A stretch of DNA of 64,000 bases from contig WGLQ01000004.1 of assembly GCA_016125495.1 (NCBI GenBank), forward strand, positions 248,001 to 312,000. Direction: 5' to 3'. The stretch is from Hyphomicrobiales bacterium. Lineage in GTDB: Bacteria > Pseudomonadota > Alphaproteobacteria > Rhizobiales > RI-29. The notes under the pieces were generated by a model. That model saw only the letters and a list, made by a program, of their open reading frames with translations, did not search any database and was not told where the DNA came from. A program made the position numbers and the translations under genes. Of the stretch, positions 1-9,814 are shown piece after piece; position 1 is the stretch's first letter, and each line of letters starts with the position of its first letter.

Positions 1-359
1 TCGGTGACGAGCCGCTCCGGCGCCACGTAGAGCAGATCCAGTTCGCCGCGCATGAGGTCGTCCTCGACGACGCGTTGCGCCCACGGCTCGATGCTCGAAT
101 TGAGGAATGCCGCGCGCACGCCGAGTGCGGCGAGCGCATTGACCTGGTCCTGCATCAGGGCGATGAGTGGCGAGACGACGACGCCGACCCCGTCTCGGAC
201 CAGGGCCGGAATCTGGTAGCAGAGCGACTTGCCGCCGCCGGTCGGCATCAATGCGAGGACATCGCGTCCGGCGAGCACCGCCTCGATGATGCCGGACTGC
301 TCCAGCCTGAAGGAGCGGTATCCGAAGACGCGCTCGAGAATCTCTTGGGCCCGCTGCAT
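1..359 (-). CDS. recQ: ATP-dependent DNA helicase RecQ, N-terminal part (cut by window edge)
   Basis: Only the first ~119 residues are inside the window; the gene continues beyond base 1. The translation starts MQRAQEILERVFGYRSFR and carries the RecQ form of Walker A (LMPTGGGKSLCYQIP, near residue 40) followed by motif Ia (VVSPLIALMQDQV). RecQ enzymes are 3'-5' DNA helicases acting in recombination and repair of stalled forks. The ATG at 359 is the first after an in-frame stop at 369-371, so the start is secure. The family assignment from the helicase motifs is strong. The Zn-binding and HRDC domains cannot be checked. Confidence 0.9.
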   Translation of the reverse strand, partial: MQRAQEILERVFGYRSFRLEQSGIIEAVLAGRDVLALMPTGGGKSLCYQIPALVRDGVGVVVSPLIALMQDQVNALAALGVRAAFLNSSIEPWAQRVVEDDLMRGELDLLYVAPERLVT

Positions 360-591
360 GACTCGTCGCTAGCAGAGCCCGGCCGGCGCTTCGACCGCCG
401 CGACAGTGCTTTCCACCAGTTCGTCGCCATTCAGTGGCGGTTCATCGCCCCGCGGCTAGTCTTCTTCGTGAGCCTGCAAGACCGTCCGTCGCGATGGTCA
501 CTGGTGTGAGTTCAAACGGTCGCCGAAACCGGCTAGTCTAGTGCTGTCGCAAGGCGGTTACGGTAAGACCGAGCAACGCGAGAGGGATGAC

Positions 592-867
592 ATGACGATG
601 ATGACCCGCGGTTTGCTGACGATCGTGGCGACGGCCGGGCTTTCGGTACTGCTCGCCGCCCCGAGCTTCGCCGACGCCAACTGCAAGGCCTATGCGCTGG
701 CTTCCGCCAAGCAGGCCAAGGACAACGAGGACCGCCGTTGCGGCTTCACCGGCGACGACTGGTCCAAGGACATCGCCGTGCACGAGGCCTGGTGCGAGAC
801 CGTGACGCCCGACGAGTGGCGCGCCAAGCTCGCCGAGCGCACGCAGAGCCTTGCTGGCTGCAAGTAG
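592..867 (+). CDS. Small secreted protein with four cysteines, unknown function
   Basis: This 91-residue protein begins MTMMTRGLLTIVATAGL and has a clear signal peptide with a probable cleavage site after the SFADA segment. The mature part is about 65 residues, charged, with four cysteines (in NCKAY, RRCGF, AWCET and AGCK) that could form two disulphides in the periplasm. The start at 592 follows a purine-rich site (GAGAGGG, 580-586); an upstream in-frame GTG at 541 has no ribosome site and would bury the signal peptide. I recognise no family. It stands alone, transcribed away from recQ and toward groEL, from which a shared hairpin separates it. Confidence 0.7.
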   Translation: MTMMTRGLLTIVATAGLSVLLAAPSFADANCKAYALASAKQAKDNEDRRCGFTGDDWSKDIAVHEAWCETVTPDEWRAKLAERTQSLAGCK

Positions 868-961
868 CCCCGCCCGCGCAATTCGGGATTCGGTTGGACG
901 ACAGGCACTCGAGTTGTCGCGACCTGAAGACCGCGAACGGTTCCAAGCTCCACCAGCAATG

Positions 962-990
962 AAAAAGGGCGGCCACAGGGGCCGCCCTTT
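962..990 (-). terminator. Bidirectional rho-independent terminator between groEL and the small secreted protein gene
   Basis: An 11-bp perfect stem (964-974 with 980-990) closes a 5-base loop. Read on the minus strand it ends in five T residues, the classic terminator for groESL. Read on the plus strand it is followed by CTTTCGTCTTG, a weaker T-rich tail that may also stop the 592-867 transcript. Confidence 0.85.
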
Positions 991-1017
991 CGTCTTGTTC
1001 CGATTGTGCGGAACGTC

Positions 1018-2664
<1,647 letters not shown>

Positions 2665-2766
2665 GTTCATTACTCCTTCAGTGGGCACGAGCAGGGGGGA
2701 TCGCGCGCGCTGGCGGCGCGAATGCCCGTGCGTTTGCGTCATTCAGGTGGGAGGCGACGTGGTGGG

Positions 2767-3081
2767 TCAGGCGGCCTTCTTGGCGCTCGCGGCACCTTCG
2801 ATGACGCCCATGATGTCGCTTTCCTTCATGATAAGGACTTCCTTACCATCGATCTTGACCTCGGTGCCGGACCACTTGCCGAACAGCACCCGGTCACCCA
2901 CCTTCACGTCCATGGGGATGTACTTGCCATCCTCGTCGCGCGCGCCGGGGCCGACGGCGACCACTTCGCCCTGCTGCGGCTTCTCGGCTGCGGTGTCTGG
3001 GATGATGATCCCGCCGGCAGTCTTCGTCTCCTCCTCGACGCGCCGAACGACGACGCGATCCTGAAGCGGACGGAATTTCAT
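2767..3081 (-). CDS. groES: Co-chaperonin GroES (10 kDa)
   Basis: GroES is the heptameric lid of the GroEL chamber. The 104-residue product ([18 protein letters not shown]) has the mobile-loop segment [11 protein letters not shown] and the conserved [15 protein letters not shown] core, and is the expected length apart from a short Ala/Lys tail. A ribosome site (GGAG) lies seven bases before the ATG at 3081. It is the first gene of the groESL operon. The promoter and the CIRCE operator lie 50-115 bp upstream, so HrcA-type repression and heat induction are expected. Confidence 0.97.
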   Translation of the reverse strand: MKFRPLQDRVVVRRVEEETKTAGGIIIPDTAAEKPQQGEVVAVGPGARDEDGKYIPMDVKVGDRVLFGKWSGTEVKIDGKEVLIMKESDIMGVIEGAASAKKAA

Positions 3082-3133
3082 GGGAAATCTCCGGTTCGTT
3101 TCGATTTGCTGATTTGTCTGTCTGGATGGTCTG

Positions 3134-3160
3134 TTAGCACTCCCCGAGGGCGAGTGCCAG
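3134..3160 (-). promoter_or_regulatory. CIRCE operator (HrcA binding site) of groESL
   Basis: TTAGCACTC, nine bases, then GAGTGCCAG: the left arm matches the CIRCE consensus exactly, while the right arm differs from GAGTGCTAA at two positions. It begins seven bases downstream of the -10 hexamer and so overlaps the predicted transcription start. CIRCE is known to bind the HrcA repressor. The hrcA gene itself is not in this window. Confidence 0.92.
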
Positions 3161-3167
3161 TGAGCGC

Positions 3168-3196
3168 GAAATAGTTCATCGCCGCCGCGCTGTCAA
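3168..3196 (-). promoter_or_regulatory. Sigma-70 type promoter of groESL
   Basis: On the minus strand TTGACA (3196-3191) is followed after exactly 17 bases by TATTTC (3173-3168). The -35 is perfect and the -10 has four of six matches. Transcription should begin around 3161, at the edge of the CIRCE element. A housekeeping promoter with CIRCE fits HrcA control rather than a sigma-32-only promoter. Confidence 0.8.
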
Positions 3197-3264
3197 GGGT
3201 GCCGAAGGCGATCCGCGAGACTTGTCGCGGCGATCGCCGACCGCTAGAGGATGGTCCGGCGCCT

Positions 3265-3338
3265 TGGGCTGTCGTCTAATGGTAGGACAACTGGTTTTGG
3301 TCCAGTTAATCTAGGTTCGAGTCCTAGCGGCCCAGCCA
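3265..3338 (+). tRNA. tRNA-Gln (anticodon TTG)
   Basis: The acceptor arms TGGGCTG and CGGCCCA pair with one G-T, the anticodon stem ACTGG/CCAGT encloses the loop TTTTGGT with anticodon TTG, and the T arm carries GGTTCGAGTCC. CCA is encoded at 3336-3338. It reads CAA and, by wobble, CAG codons. It lies 100 bp upstream of the asparaginase gene on the same strand. Confidence 0.97.
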
Positions 3339-3438
3339 ATTCTGCCCCCATCGACCGCGACGTTGTGGTCGATCGCGTGCCGCGCGTCGGCGGCGGAGAT
3401 CGCGGCGCTGCGTGGGTTGTCGGAACCGGAGGCCGCCG

Positions 3439-4443
3439 ATGGCACTCGTCGAAGTGACGCGCGGCGGCATCGTCGAATCCGCGCACGCTGGCCGTCTCGT
3501 GGTCGCCCGCTCCTCGGGCGAGGTGCTCCTGTCGTTCGGCGACGTGAATGGTCCGGTCTTTCCCCGTTCCGCCATCAAGCTCATCCAGGCGTTGCCGCTG
3601 GTCGAAAGCGGTGCGGCGGACGCTTTTCGCTTCGATGCGCGCGCCCTGGCTCTCGCCACGGCTTCCCATGGGGGCGAGCCCCGCCATGCCACCTGTGCGG
3701 CCACGATGCTGGCCGCTGCCGGAGCGGGTCCCGAGGCGCTGGAGTGCGGCGCCCACATGCCGACGACGCCGTCGGCGGCCAAGGCCCTGCGCGCCGCTGG
3801 CGAACGCTGCACCGCGCTTCACAACAATTGCTCGGGCAAGCACGCCGGCATGATCGCGACGGCCCGCCACCTCGGAGAGGTCCATTCGGGCTACGTCGAA
3901 CGGGATCACGCCGTCCAGCAGCGTATCCGCTCCACGTTCGAGGAGGTCTGCGACGTCGACCTCGCCGCCGCTCCGGTCGGTGTCGATGGCTGTTCGGTCC
4001 CGACCTGGGCCATGCCGCTCCGATCGCTCGCGACCGGTTTCGCTCGGCTGTCCGATGGCCGCGGCCTCGGCGCCGTCCGCCTCGCCGCCGCCGCTCGGCT
4101 CATCGCCGCCGGCCTCGCAGAGCCCGCCTACGTCGCTGGCGAAGGACGTTTCTGCACCGGCGTCATGGAACTGCTCGCGGGTGCGGCCTACGTCAAGACC
4201 GGTGCCGAAGGTGTCTTCTGCGGCCTCCTGCCGGATCGCGGCATCGCCATCGCACTCAAGGTGGACGACGGGGCGACGCGTGCGTCCGAAGTCGCGATGG
4301 CGGCAGTGCTCGCGGCTCTGCTGCCCAACGAGCGCACCCGGCTCGCGCGTTACACGCAGCTCCGCCTGACCAACTGGACCGGGCGCGACGTCGGCGAAAT
4401 CCGTCCCTCGGCTGCCCTCAACCAGGCGCTCTCCGGCCTGTGA
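3439..4443 (+). CDS. L-asparaginase of the Rhizobium etli AnsA type (asparaginase II family)
   Basis: Members of this family (PF06089) hydrolyse L-asparagine to aspartate and ammonia in the cytoplasm and are unrelated to E. coli AnsA/AnsB. The 334-residue protein keeps the family's catalytic pattern: RSAIK with Ser44 and Lys47, NNCSGKHAGM with Cys131 and Lys134, and GVDGCSVPTW with Cys185. The ATG at 3439 has a strong site (GGAGG) six bases upstream. It follows tRNA-Gln and converges on the C15 peptidase gene, with 26 bp of 3' overlap. The residue pattern makes the assignment good; substrate preference is inferred from the family. Confidence 0.88.
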   Translation: MALVEVTRGGIVESAHAGRLVVARSSGEVLLSFGDVNGPVFPRSAIKLIQALPLVESGAADAFRFDARALALATASHGGEPRHATCAATMLAAAGAGPEALECGAHMPTTPSAAKALRAAGERCTALHNNCSGKHAGMIATARHLGEVHSGYVERDHAVQQRIRSTFEEVCDVDLAAAPVGVDGCSVPTWAMPLRSLATGFARLSDGRGLGAVRLAAAARLIAAGLAEPAYVAGEGRFCTGVMELLAGAAYVKTGAEGVFCGLLPDRGIAIALKVDDGATRASEVAMAAVLAALLPNERTRLARYTQLRLTNWTGRDVGEIRPSAALNQALSGL

Positions 4444-5137
4444 CCGCACGCTTGCCGCGCATTCCTTCGCGCGCCATGTCGACGACGAGCGCTGTAAGGC
4501 GCACGAGCCCCCTGCGCACCTCCTCGAACGTCGCCGGGCCATCACTTTCGAGGTCAGCCGGAATGTGCACGAAAATGACGGTGCCGCCCCGCCGGTCGAG
4601 GTCCGTCACCCCGAGGCCGTGGTAGTAGACCGCGTTGCAGAGATAGCCGCCGGCATCGCGTGATATGCGGCACGCCCCGACCGCGCCGACGTCGCCAGCC
4701 GCCATCCGGCGGGCGATCTCGGCGACATCGAAGCGCGGCCGCCTCGACTCGGGCCGCCATTGCTCCGTGGCAACCTTTGGAGGCAGGCGGCCCGCCGCGT
4801 CGGCCAGCGCCTGCGAACGGCGCCGTCCGACCGCCTCGATCTCGATCCCACGCCCCGCCCTGCTGACGCCGAGGCTGATGACGATGTCCGGCGAGAGTTC
4901 CGCAAGCGCGCGTGAAAAACTTTCCTCGGCCTCGCCCCAGATCGTTGCAAGCGGCCGCGCGACGGCCCTGGTGACACCCTCGATCGCGCCGACCTGCTGC
5001 TCCAGGGCCTGCGCCATGTCCCAGGAAACGTTGTGCTCGACACCGGGGAATGGTCCGAATCCGGTCAGCAGCACGACGAGGCCGTCCCCGTCCGTCGCGC
5101 GACCCATCCGGGGCCTGCTGCGCCGTGTGGTTGTCAT
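4418..5137 (-). CDS. Pyroglutamyl-peptidase I-like cysteine peptidase (family C15)
   Basis: C15 enzymes remove N-terminal pyroglutamate from peptides. The 239-residue protein has the N-terminal family signature LTGFGPFPGVEHN and all three catalytic positions: Glu in GRGIEIEAVG (about 101), Cys167 in GGYLCNAVYYHG, and His191 in FVHIP. It starts on the ATGA shared with the stop of the upstream meaB gene, so the two are translationally coupled, an odd pairing for a peptidase and a B12 GTPase. The N-terminal 18 residues are basic and may be unstructured. The fold assignment is firm; the true substrate is open. Confidence 0.85.
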   Translation of the reverse strand: MTTTRRSRPRMGRATDGDGLVVLLTGFGPFPGVEHNVSWDMAQALEQQVGAIEGVTRAVARPLATIWGEAEESFSRALAELSPDIVISLGVSRAGRGIEIEAVGRRRSQALADAAGRLPPKVATEQWRPESRRPRFDVAEIARRMAAGDVGAVGACRISRDAGGYLCNAVYYHGLGVTDLDRRGGTVIFVHIPADLESDGPATFEEVRRGLVRLTALVVDMAREGMRGKRAVTGRRAPG

Positions 5138-6135
5138 CGCTCCATGATCTCGGCGAGACGGGCGACGGCCATGGCCGGCGAAAGCGAGCCATCCCGCACC
5201 TGCGCCTCCAGTACCGGGAGCTGCTCGGCGACACGCCGGTTCGAGAGGGCTCGGGTCATGATGTGGTCCTCGAGCATGTCGTGCATCCAGCGCACCGCCT
5301 GTCGGCGACGGCGCTCGTCGAAGAGCCCGCGCTCGGTCATCACCCGGCGATGCTCAAGGATCGTGCGCCAGAGTTCATCGAGCCCCATGTTGGCGAGCCC
5401 GGAGACGGTGAGCACGGGCGTCGGCCAGGGCGCATCGTGCGGCGTCAGGATGTTGAGCGCTGCCCGGTATTCGCCGGCCGCGCGTTCTGCGCGCACCTTG
5501 TTGTCTCCGTCGGCCTTGTTGACCGCGATGATGTCCGCGAGTTCGAGGATGCCCTTTTTGATCCCCTGCAACTCGTCGCCCGCTCCCGGCAATGCGAGCA
5601 CCAGGAAGACGTCGACCATGTCGGCGACCGCCGTCTCCGACTGCCCGACTCCGACTGTCTCGACGATCACCACGTCGAAGCCCGCCGCCTCGCAAAGTGC
5701 CATGGTCTCGCGCGTGCGCCGCGTCACGCCGCCGAGCGTGCCGGCCGTCGGCGAAGGGCGGATGAAGGCCGAAGGCTCGGTGACGAGCTGCGCCATTCGT
5801 GTCTTGTCGCCGAGGATCGAGCCGCCCGTGCGCGACGATGTCGGATCGACCGCTAGCACGGCCACTCGGTGGCCAGCGCCCGTTAGGTTCGTTCCGAATT
5901 GGTCGATGGTGGTCGATTTGCCGACGCCCGGAACCCCCGTGACGCCGATCCTGTGGGCCCGCCCCGTATACGTCAGCAGCGCCTGCATCAGCGCCTCTGC
6001 AAGCCGGCGGTGCTGTGGTTTGGAGCTCTCCACCAGCGTGATCGCGCGCGCCAGAACCGCGCGGTCGCCAGCCAGCACGCCATTGACGTAATCCTCGAGT
6101 TCGAGCGGCTTGCGCAGCGGTTGAGAGAGGATCAT
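5134..6135 (-). CDS. meaB: MeaB/ArgK-type GTPase, methylmalonyl-CoA mutase chaperone
   Basis: MeaB-type GTPases (ArgK, MMAA) bind methylmalonyl-CoA mutase, gate the delivery of adenosylcobalamin and protect or reactivate the enzyme. The 333-residue protein has a P-loop (GVPGVGKS, residues 67-74), the segment VDPTSSRTGGSILGDKTRM typical of the family, ETVGVGQSE and an NKADG specificity motif. It is 3.7 kb from the mutase genes rather than in their operon, but in the same orientation. The stop overlaps the start of the C15 peptidase by four bases. Annotation as an arginine/ornithine transport kinase would be an old misnomer for this family. Confidence 0.93.
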   Translation of the reverse strand: MILSQPLRKPLELEDYVNGVLAGDRAVLARAITLVESSKPQHRRLAEALMQALLTYTGRAHRIGVTGVPGVGKSTTIDQFGTNLTGAGHRVAVLAVDPTSSRTGGSILGDKTRMAQLVTEPSAFIRPSPTAGTLGGVTRRTRETMALCEAAGFDVVIVETVGVGQSETAVADMVDVFLVLALPGAGDELQGIKKGILELADIIAVNKADGDNKVRAERAAGEYRAALNILTPHDAPWPTPVLTVSGLANMGLDELWRTILEHRRVMTERGLFDERRRRQAVRWMHDMLEDHIMTRALSNRRVAEQLPVLEAQVRDGSLSPAMAVARLAEIMER

Positions 6136-6336
6136 GCGTGGTCGGGCTCGCGTTTCGCATGAGGGTCACGCACCGCGCGCCCTTGCCACGAGGATGAGCT
6201 TGCGGGATGGTCCTTTCAAGGTGGGCGAAAGACCTATGCTCCCGTCATGTTGCTGTCAAACGGGGGTGCTCTGACGCCGAGGCGACGTGCCCCCGGTGCG
6301 TGCCCACCCGGCGCTCGTGTTGTGAGGATGGCAGCC

Positions 6337-8187
6337 ATGTTGGACCAACTCGCCGAACTGCCCTTTGCCGACATCGTGTTCTCGCCTGTCGCGGCGACGA
6401 CACTCGCGGTTTTCGCGGTTCTCTATGCGCTCTGGTTGATCGTTCGCCGCTCGCGCTATTCTTCGCTCGGTTACGCAGGCGGCTGGTTTGCGGTGTTCGG
6501 CGCCGCTGGCTTCGCGCTGGCCATTGCCATCTTCACTATCGGCGACGGCGCCTACATGTCCGCGCCGATGGAGGAGCGTGCGCCCAGCATGTCGAGGGAC
6601 GACGGCGAGGCGGTGGCACCGCGCCGCGGGCCCACTGCTGCCCCCTCCCGCCCGGCGGCGCCCGGCGGCGGTTCCGGCGGCAGTGATTTCACCGGCCTCG
6701 GCCGAGGCGGCACCGGCGACGGCGGCGGCGGCACGTCCACCGGCACGATCGGAGGCGGAGAGGCTGCCGGTGGCGAGAGTGCCGGCGAAGGCGCGAGCGA
6801 GAGCGTCGAGGAGAGCGAGCCCGCACCCCGTCCCAAGCGGCGAAAAATTGCCGAGCCCGTCGAGCAACCGGCAACCAGCGTGCCCAAGGCCCTGCCGAAG
6901 TCGCTCGAACGCGAATTCGTCGCGCCCGGCGCTCCCCGCTCCTCGCCGTCGCGCGATGTGGTTCTGGCGCCGCCGGCCGAGATCGAACCTCCCGCCGAGA
7001 GCGCGCCGCCGGAATCGGGCGCTGAGCCCTCGGTGGGCGCCTCTCCACGGACGGGGGCCCAGCCATTCGAGATGGCGCCCCGTTCGCTGACACCGCCCGC
7101 CGACAGCCAGGAGGTGGTATCTGAGCCGGCCCCGGAACCGTTCGAGACCGTCCGGGTCTTCTTCGGCACCGACCGGGCCGATGCTCCCGTCGAGCGTTCC
7201 GGCGTGATGTCGGTCGGCTACGGGTCCGAGCGCGGCCGGCGCCTCGCGCTCGGGGCTGCCAACGTCACCGTACCCTCCACGGTGCACCAGGCCGGCGAGG
7301 TCGAGCGACCGTTCGAACTGACGATCCTCGGTGTGACGATCTACCGCGAGAAGGAGGATCCGGCGAAGCACTTCACGATCGCCGATATCGCCACCATGAG
7401 CCCGGACGAGTTCGTTGCGGCCGTCAACGCCAAGCTTGCGGGCTCGCGGCACTACGAAGGCCACGCCATCGTTTTCGTCCACGGCTACAACGTCGCCTTC
7501 GATTCCGCGCTCTATCGCACCGCACAGATCGCCTACGACCTCGGTTTCGACGGTGCGCCGTTCCTCTATTCCTGGCCCTCCAATGGCTCGCTCGGGAGCT
7601 ACGAGAGCGATCAGAACAACTCCGAGCAGGCCGAGCGCTATCTGCGCGAGTTCATCGATCTGGTTCTGCAGCGCACCAACGCCCGCCACGTCTCCTTCAT
7701 CGCCCACTCGATGGGCAACAAGCCACTGCTCAAGGTGCTGAAGGAAATGCAGATCGCCGCCGAGGTGCGCTCTGATCTCAAGGTCAACCAGATCATCCTC
7801 GCGGCGCCCGACATCGACCGCGACGTCTTTGCCGATCTCGTTGCCGAGGTCGCCCCCCTCGGCCAGGGTGTCACGCTTTATGCCTCCGCCAACGACCGCG
7901 CCATGGTCGCATCGCGTGCCTACGCTGGCGGCATTCCGCGTGCCGGCGACATCTCGGAACTCGGCCCCGTCCTTGAGCAGGGCCTCGATACCATCGATGT
8001 CAGTGCCCAGAGCACTGCCGTCCTGGCATTGAACCACTCGACATACGCCGAGAAATCCGATCTCCTGGCCGATATCGGACGGTTGATCCTCGAGGGCGTG
8101 CGCCCGCCGCGCCAGCGCACCCCTGCCCTGGAGGAAAAAGAGCTCGACCGCCGCATCTACTGGCGCTTTCCACCGACCGGCAATTGA
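6337..8187 (+). CDS. Membrane-anchored alpha/beta hydrolase of the DUF900 family with a long disordered linker
   Basis: The 616-residue protein has three parts. Two hydrophobic helices (about residues 14-35 and 45-67) anchor it in the inner membrane. A low-complexity stretch of about 200 residues, rich in Gly, Pro, Ser, Ala and Glu, follows. A C-terminal DUF900 alpha/beta-hydrolase domain holds the oxyanion segment FVHGYNVAF and a nucleophile elbow AHSMG with Ser458. The family is esterase-like with unknown substrate. The ATG at 6337 has GAGG nine bases upstream; 6328 and 6247 are alternative in-frame starts. Two helices followed by a soluble domain suggest a short hairpin anchor. The next gene is 25 bp downstream. 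Confidence 0.8.
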   Translation: MLDQLAELPFADIVFSPVAATTLAVFAVLYALWLIVRRSRYSSLGYAGGWFAVFGAAGFALAIAIFTIGDGAYMSAPMEERAPSMSRDDGEAVAPRRGPTAAPSRPAAPGGGSGGSDFTGLGRGGTGDGGGGTSTGTIGGGEAAGGESAGEGASESVEESEPAPRPKRRKIAEPVEQPATSVPKALPKSLEREFVAPGAPRSSPSRDVVLAPPAEIEPPAESAPPESGAEPSVGASPRTGAQPFEMAPRSLTPPADSQEVVSEPAPEPFETVRVFFGTDRADAPVERSGVMSVGYGSERGRRLALGAANVTVPSTVHQAGEVERPFELTILGVTIYREKEDPAKHFTIADIATMSPDEFVAAVNAKLAGSRHYEGHAIVFVHGYNVAFDSALYRTAQIAYDLGFDGAPFLYSWPSNGSLGSYESDQNNSEQAERYLREFIDLVLQRTNARHVSFIAHSMGNKPLLKVLKEMQIAAEVRSDLKVNQIILAAPDIDRDVFADLVAEVAPLGQGVTLYASANDRAMVASRAYAGGIPRAGDISELGPVLEQGLDTIDVSAQSTAVLALNHSTYAEKSDLLADIGRLILEGVRPPRQRTPALEEKELDRRIYWRFPPTGN

Positions 8188-8212
8188 TCGCCGGCAGAAC
8201 GGGGAGGTCGGC

Positions 8213-9736
8213 TTGGGCTCCATGGTCGCTGGGAACGGGAAGCATGTGGCCACCACGATGGCGCCGGCCAGCGCCGACGTGGTCCTTCGCGGCGGCGAAG
8301 TGATCGATGGCACGGGTGCGCCGCGCTATCGTGCGGACGTCGCCATCTCGGGCGATCGCATCTTGGCGATCGGCGATCTCTCGGCCACCACCGCATTCCG
8401 CGACCTCGATGCCACCGGCCTCGTCGTTTCGCCGGGCTTCATCGACGCGCACACCCACGACGACCGCGCGCTCTGCGAAACGCCCGACATGACCCCCAAG
8501 CTCAGCCAGGGTGTGACGACCGTCGTTGCCGGCAACTGCGGCATCAGTCTCGCGCCGCTGGTGTTGGACCGTTTTCCGCCTCCGCCGATGCACCTTCTCG
8601 GTGACGAGCGGTTTTATCGCTTCGACAGCTTTTCCGCCCTCGCCGAACACCTCGGGCGCGACCGTGCGACCGTGAACTCGGCCATCCTCGTCGGCCACAC
8701 GACGCTGCGCCACCGCCGCTTCGAAGGCTCGCTCGAGCGCCCGGCGCGCGATGGCGAACTCGCGGCGATGGTAGCCGATGTCGAGGAGGCGATGGCCCAA
8801 GGCGCGATCGGCTTGTCCACCGGGCTCGACTATCCCGAGAGCATCAAGGCCCCGTCCGAGGAGGTCTGCGCGCTCGCCCGTGCCGCGGCGCGCCACGGCG
8901 GGATCTATGCCAGCCACACCCGTGACTATTTCGTCGACATCGAGGGAGCGATAACGGAGGCCATCGACACCGCCCGCGATGCCGGCCTGCCGCTCGTCCT
9001 CTCCCACCACCAGGTTTCCGGCGCCGCCAACTTCGGGCGCAGCGTGAAAACGCTCGCCCTCGTCGCCGACGCCATCGCGCGCCAGGACGTCAGCCTCGAC
9101 GTCTATCCCTACAACGCCTCCTCCAAGACCCTCGATCCGCAGCGCTGCCAGCCGGGCGTGCGCGTGCTCGTCACCTGGTCCGACCGCCATCCCGAGATGG
9201 CCGGCAAGGAGATCTCCGAGGTCGCCGCGATCTGGGGCACGGCAAGCAACATCGAGGCGGCCGAACGTCTCATCCCCGCCGGCGCGGTTTATTTCCAGCT
9301 CGACGAGGCCGATGTTCAGCGCATTCTGCGCTTTCCGCACGCCATGATCGGTTCGGACGGCATTCCCTTCGACAAGTTCCCCCACCCGCGCCTCTGGGGA
9401 ACGTTCCCGCGCGTGCTCGGTCACTACGCTCGCGAGCTGAAGCTCTTTTCCCTCGAAGAGGCGGTGCACCGCATGACCGGCCTCACGGCGCGCAATTTCG
9501 GGCTGGCCGGGCGCGGCGTCGTGCGCGAGGGGGCTTATGCCGATCTCGTGCTTTTCGATCCGGCGACCGTGCTCGACCGGGCAACCTTCACCGATCCCCG
9601 CCAGACGGCGGCGGGCATCGTGGAGGTTTTCGTGAACGGCATGTCGTCGTGGTCGGGCGGTCGCCTGACGGGAGAGCGTGCCGGCCGCGTGCTCCGCCGG
9701 GAGGGGCGGCCCAACGCCGGCGCTGGCCTGCACTGA
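8213..9736 (+). CDS. N-acyl-D-amino-acid deacylase (D-aminoacylase) family amidohydrolase
   Basis: These zinc amidohydrolases cleave N-acyl-D-amino acids. The 507-residue protein has the metal pair FIDAHTHDD (His80, His82), the bridging Cys109 in VAGNCGIS, His235 in YASHTRDYF, His265/266 in LSHHQVSG, and the catalytic Asp in MIGSDGIPFD, all as in D-aminoacylase. The frame opens at TTG 8213 with GGGGAGG five bases upstream; ATG codons at 8222 and 8258 are alternatives with poorer spacing. It is probably cotranscribed with the preceding hydrolase. Family members vary in substrate (D-Glu, D-Asp and others), which cannot be read here. Confidence 0.88.
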   Translation: MGSMVAGNGKHVATTMAPASADVVLRGGEVIDGTGAPRYRADVAISGDRILAIGDLSATTAFRDLDATGLVVSPGFIDAHTHDDRALCETPDMTPKLSQGVTTVVAGNCGISLAPLVLDRFPPPPMHLLGDERFYRFDSFSALAEHLGRDRATVNSAILVGHTTLRHRRFEGSLERPARDGELAAMVADVEEAMAQGAIGLSTGLDYPESIKAPSEEVCALARAAARHGGIYASHTRDYFVDIEGAITEAIDTARDAGLPLVLSHHQVSGAANFGRSVKTLALVADAIARQDVSLDVYPYNASSKTLDPQRCQPGVRVLVTWSDRHPEMAGKEISEVAAIWGTASNIEAAERLIPAGAVYFQLDEADVQRILRFPHAMIGSDGIPFDKFPHPRLWGTFPRVLGHYARELKLFSLEEAVHRMTGLTARNFGLAGRGVVREGAYADLVLFDPATVLDRATFTDPRQTAAGIVEVFVNGMSSWSGGRLTGERAGRVLRREGRPNAGAGLH

Positions 9737-9814
9737 CGGCAAAGAGAGCCGGCAGGCAAGGCCGAGGCGGGCAGGCCGACGTCATCGGAGTCGGCCAGCG
9801 GCCGCCGCCGTTCC

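Noticed and set aside
6256-8313. 685-codon minus-strand open frame
   Set aside because: It is the antisense of the DUF900 hydrolase gene, whose motifs are clear, and shows no motif of its own.
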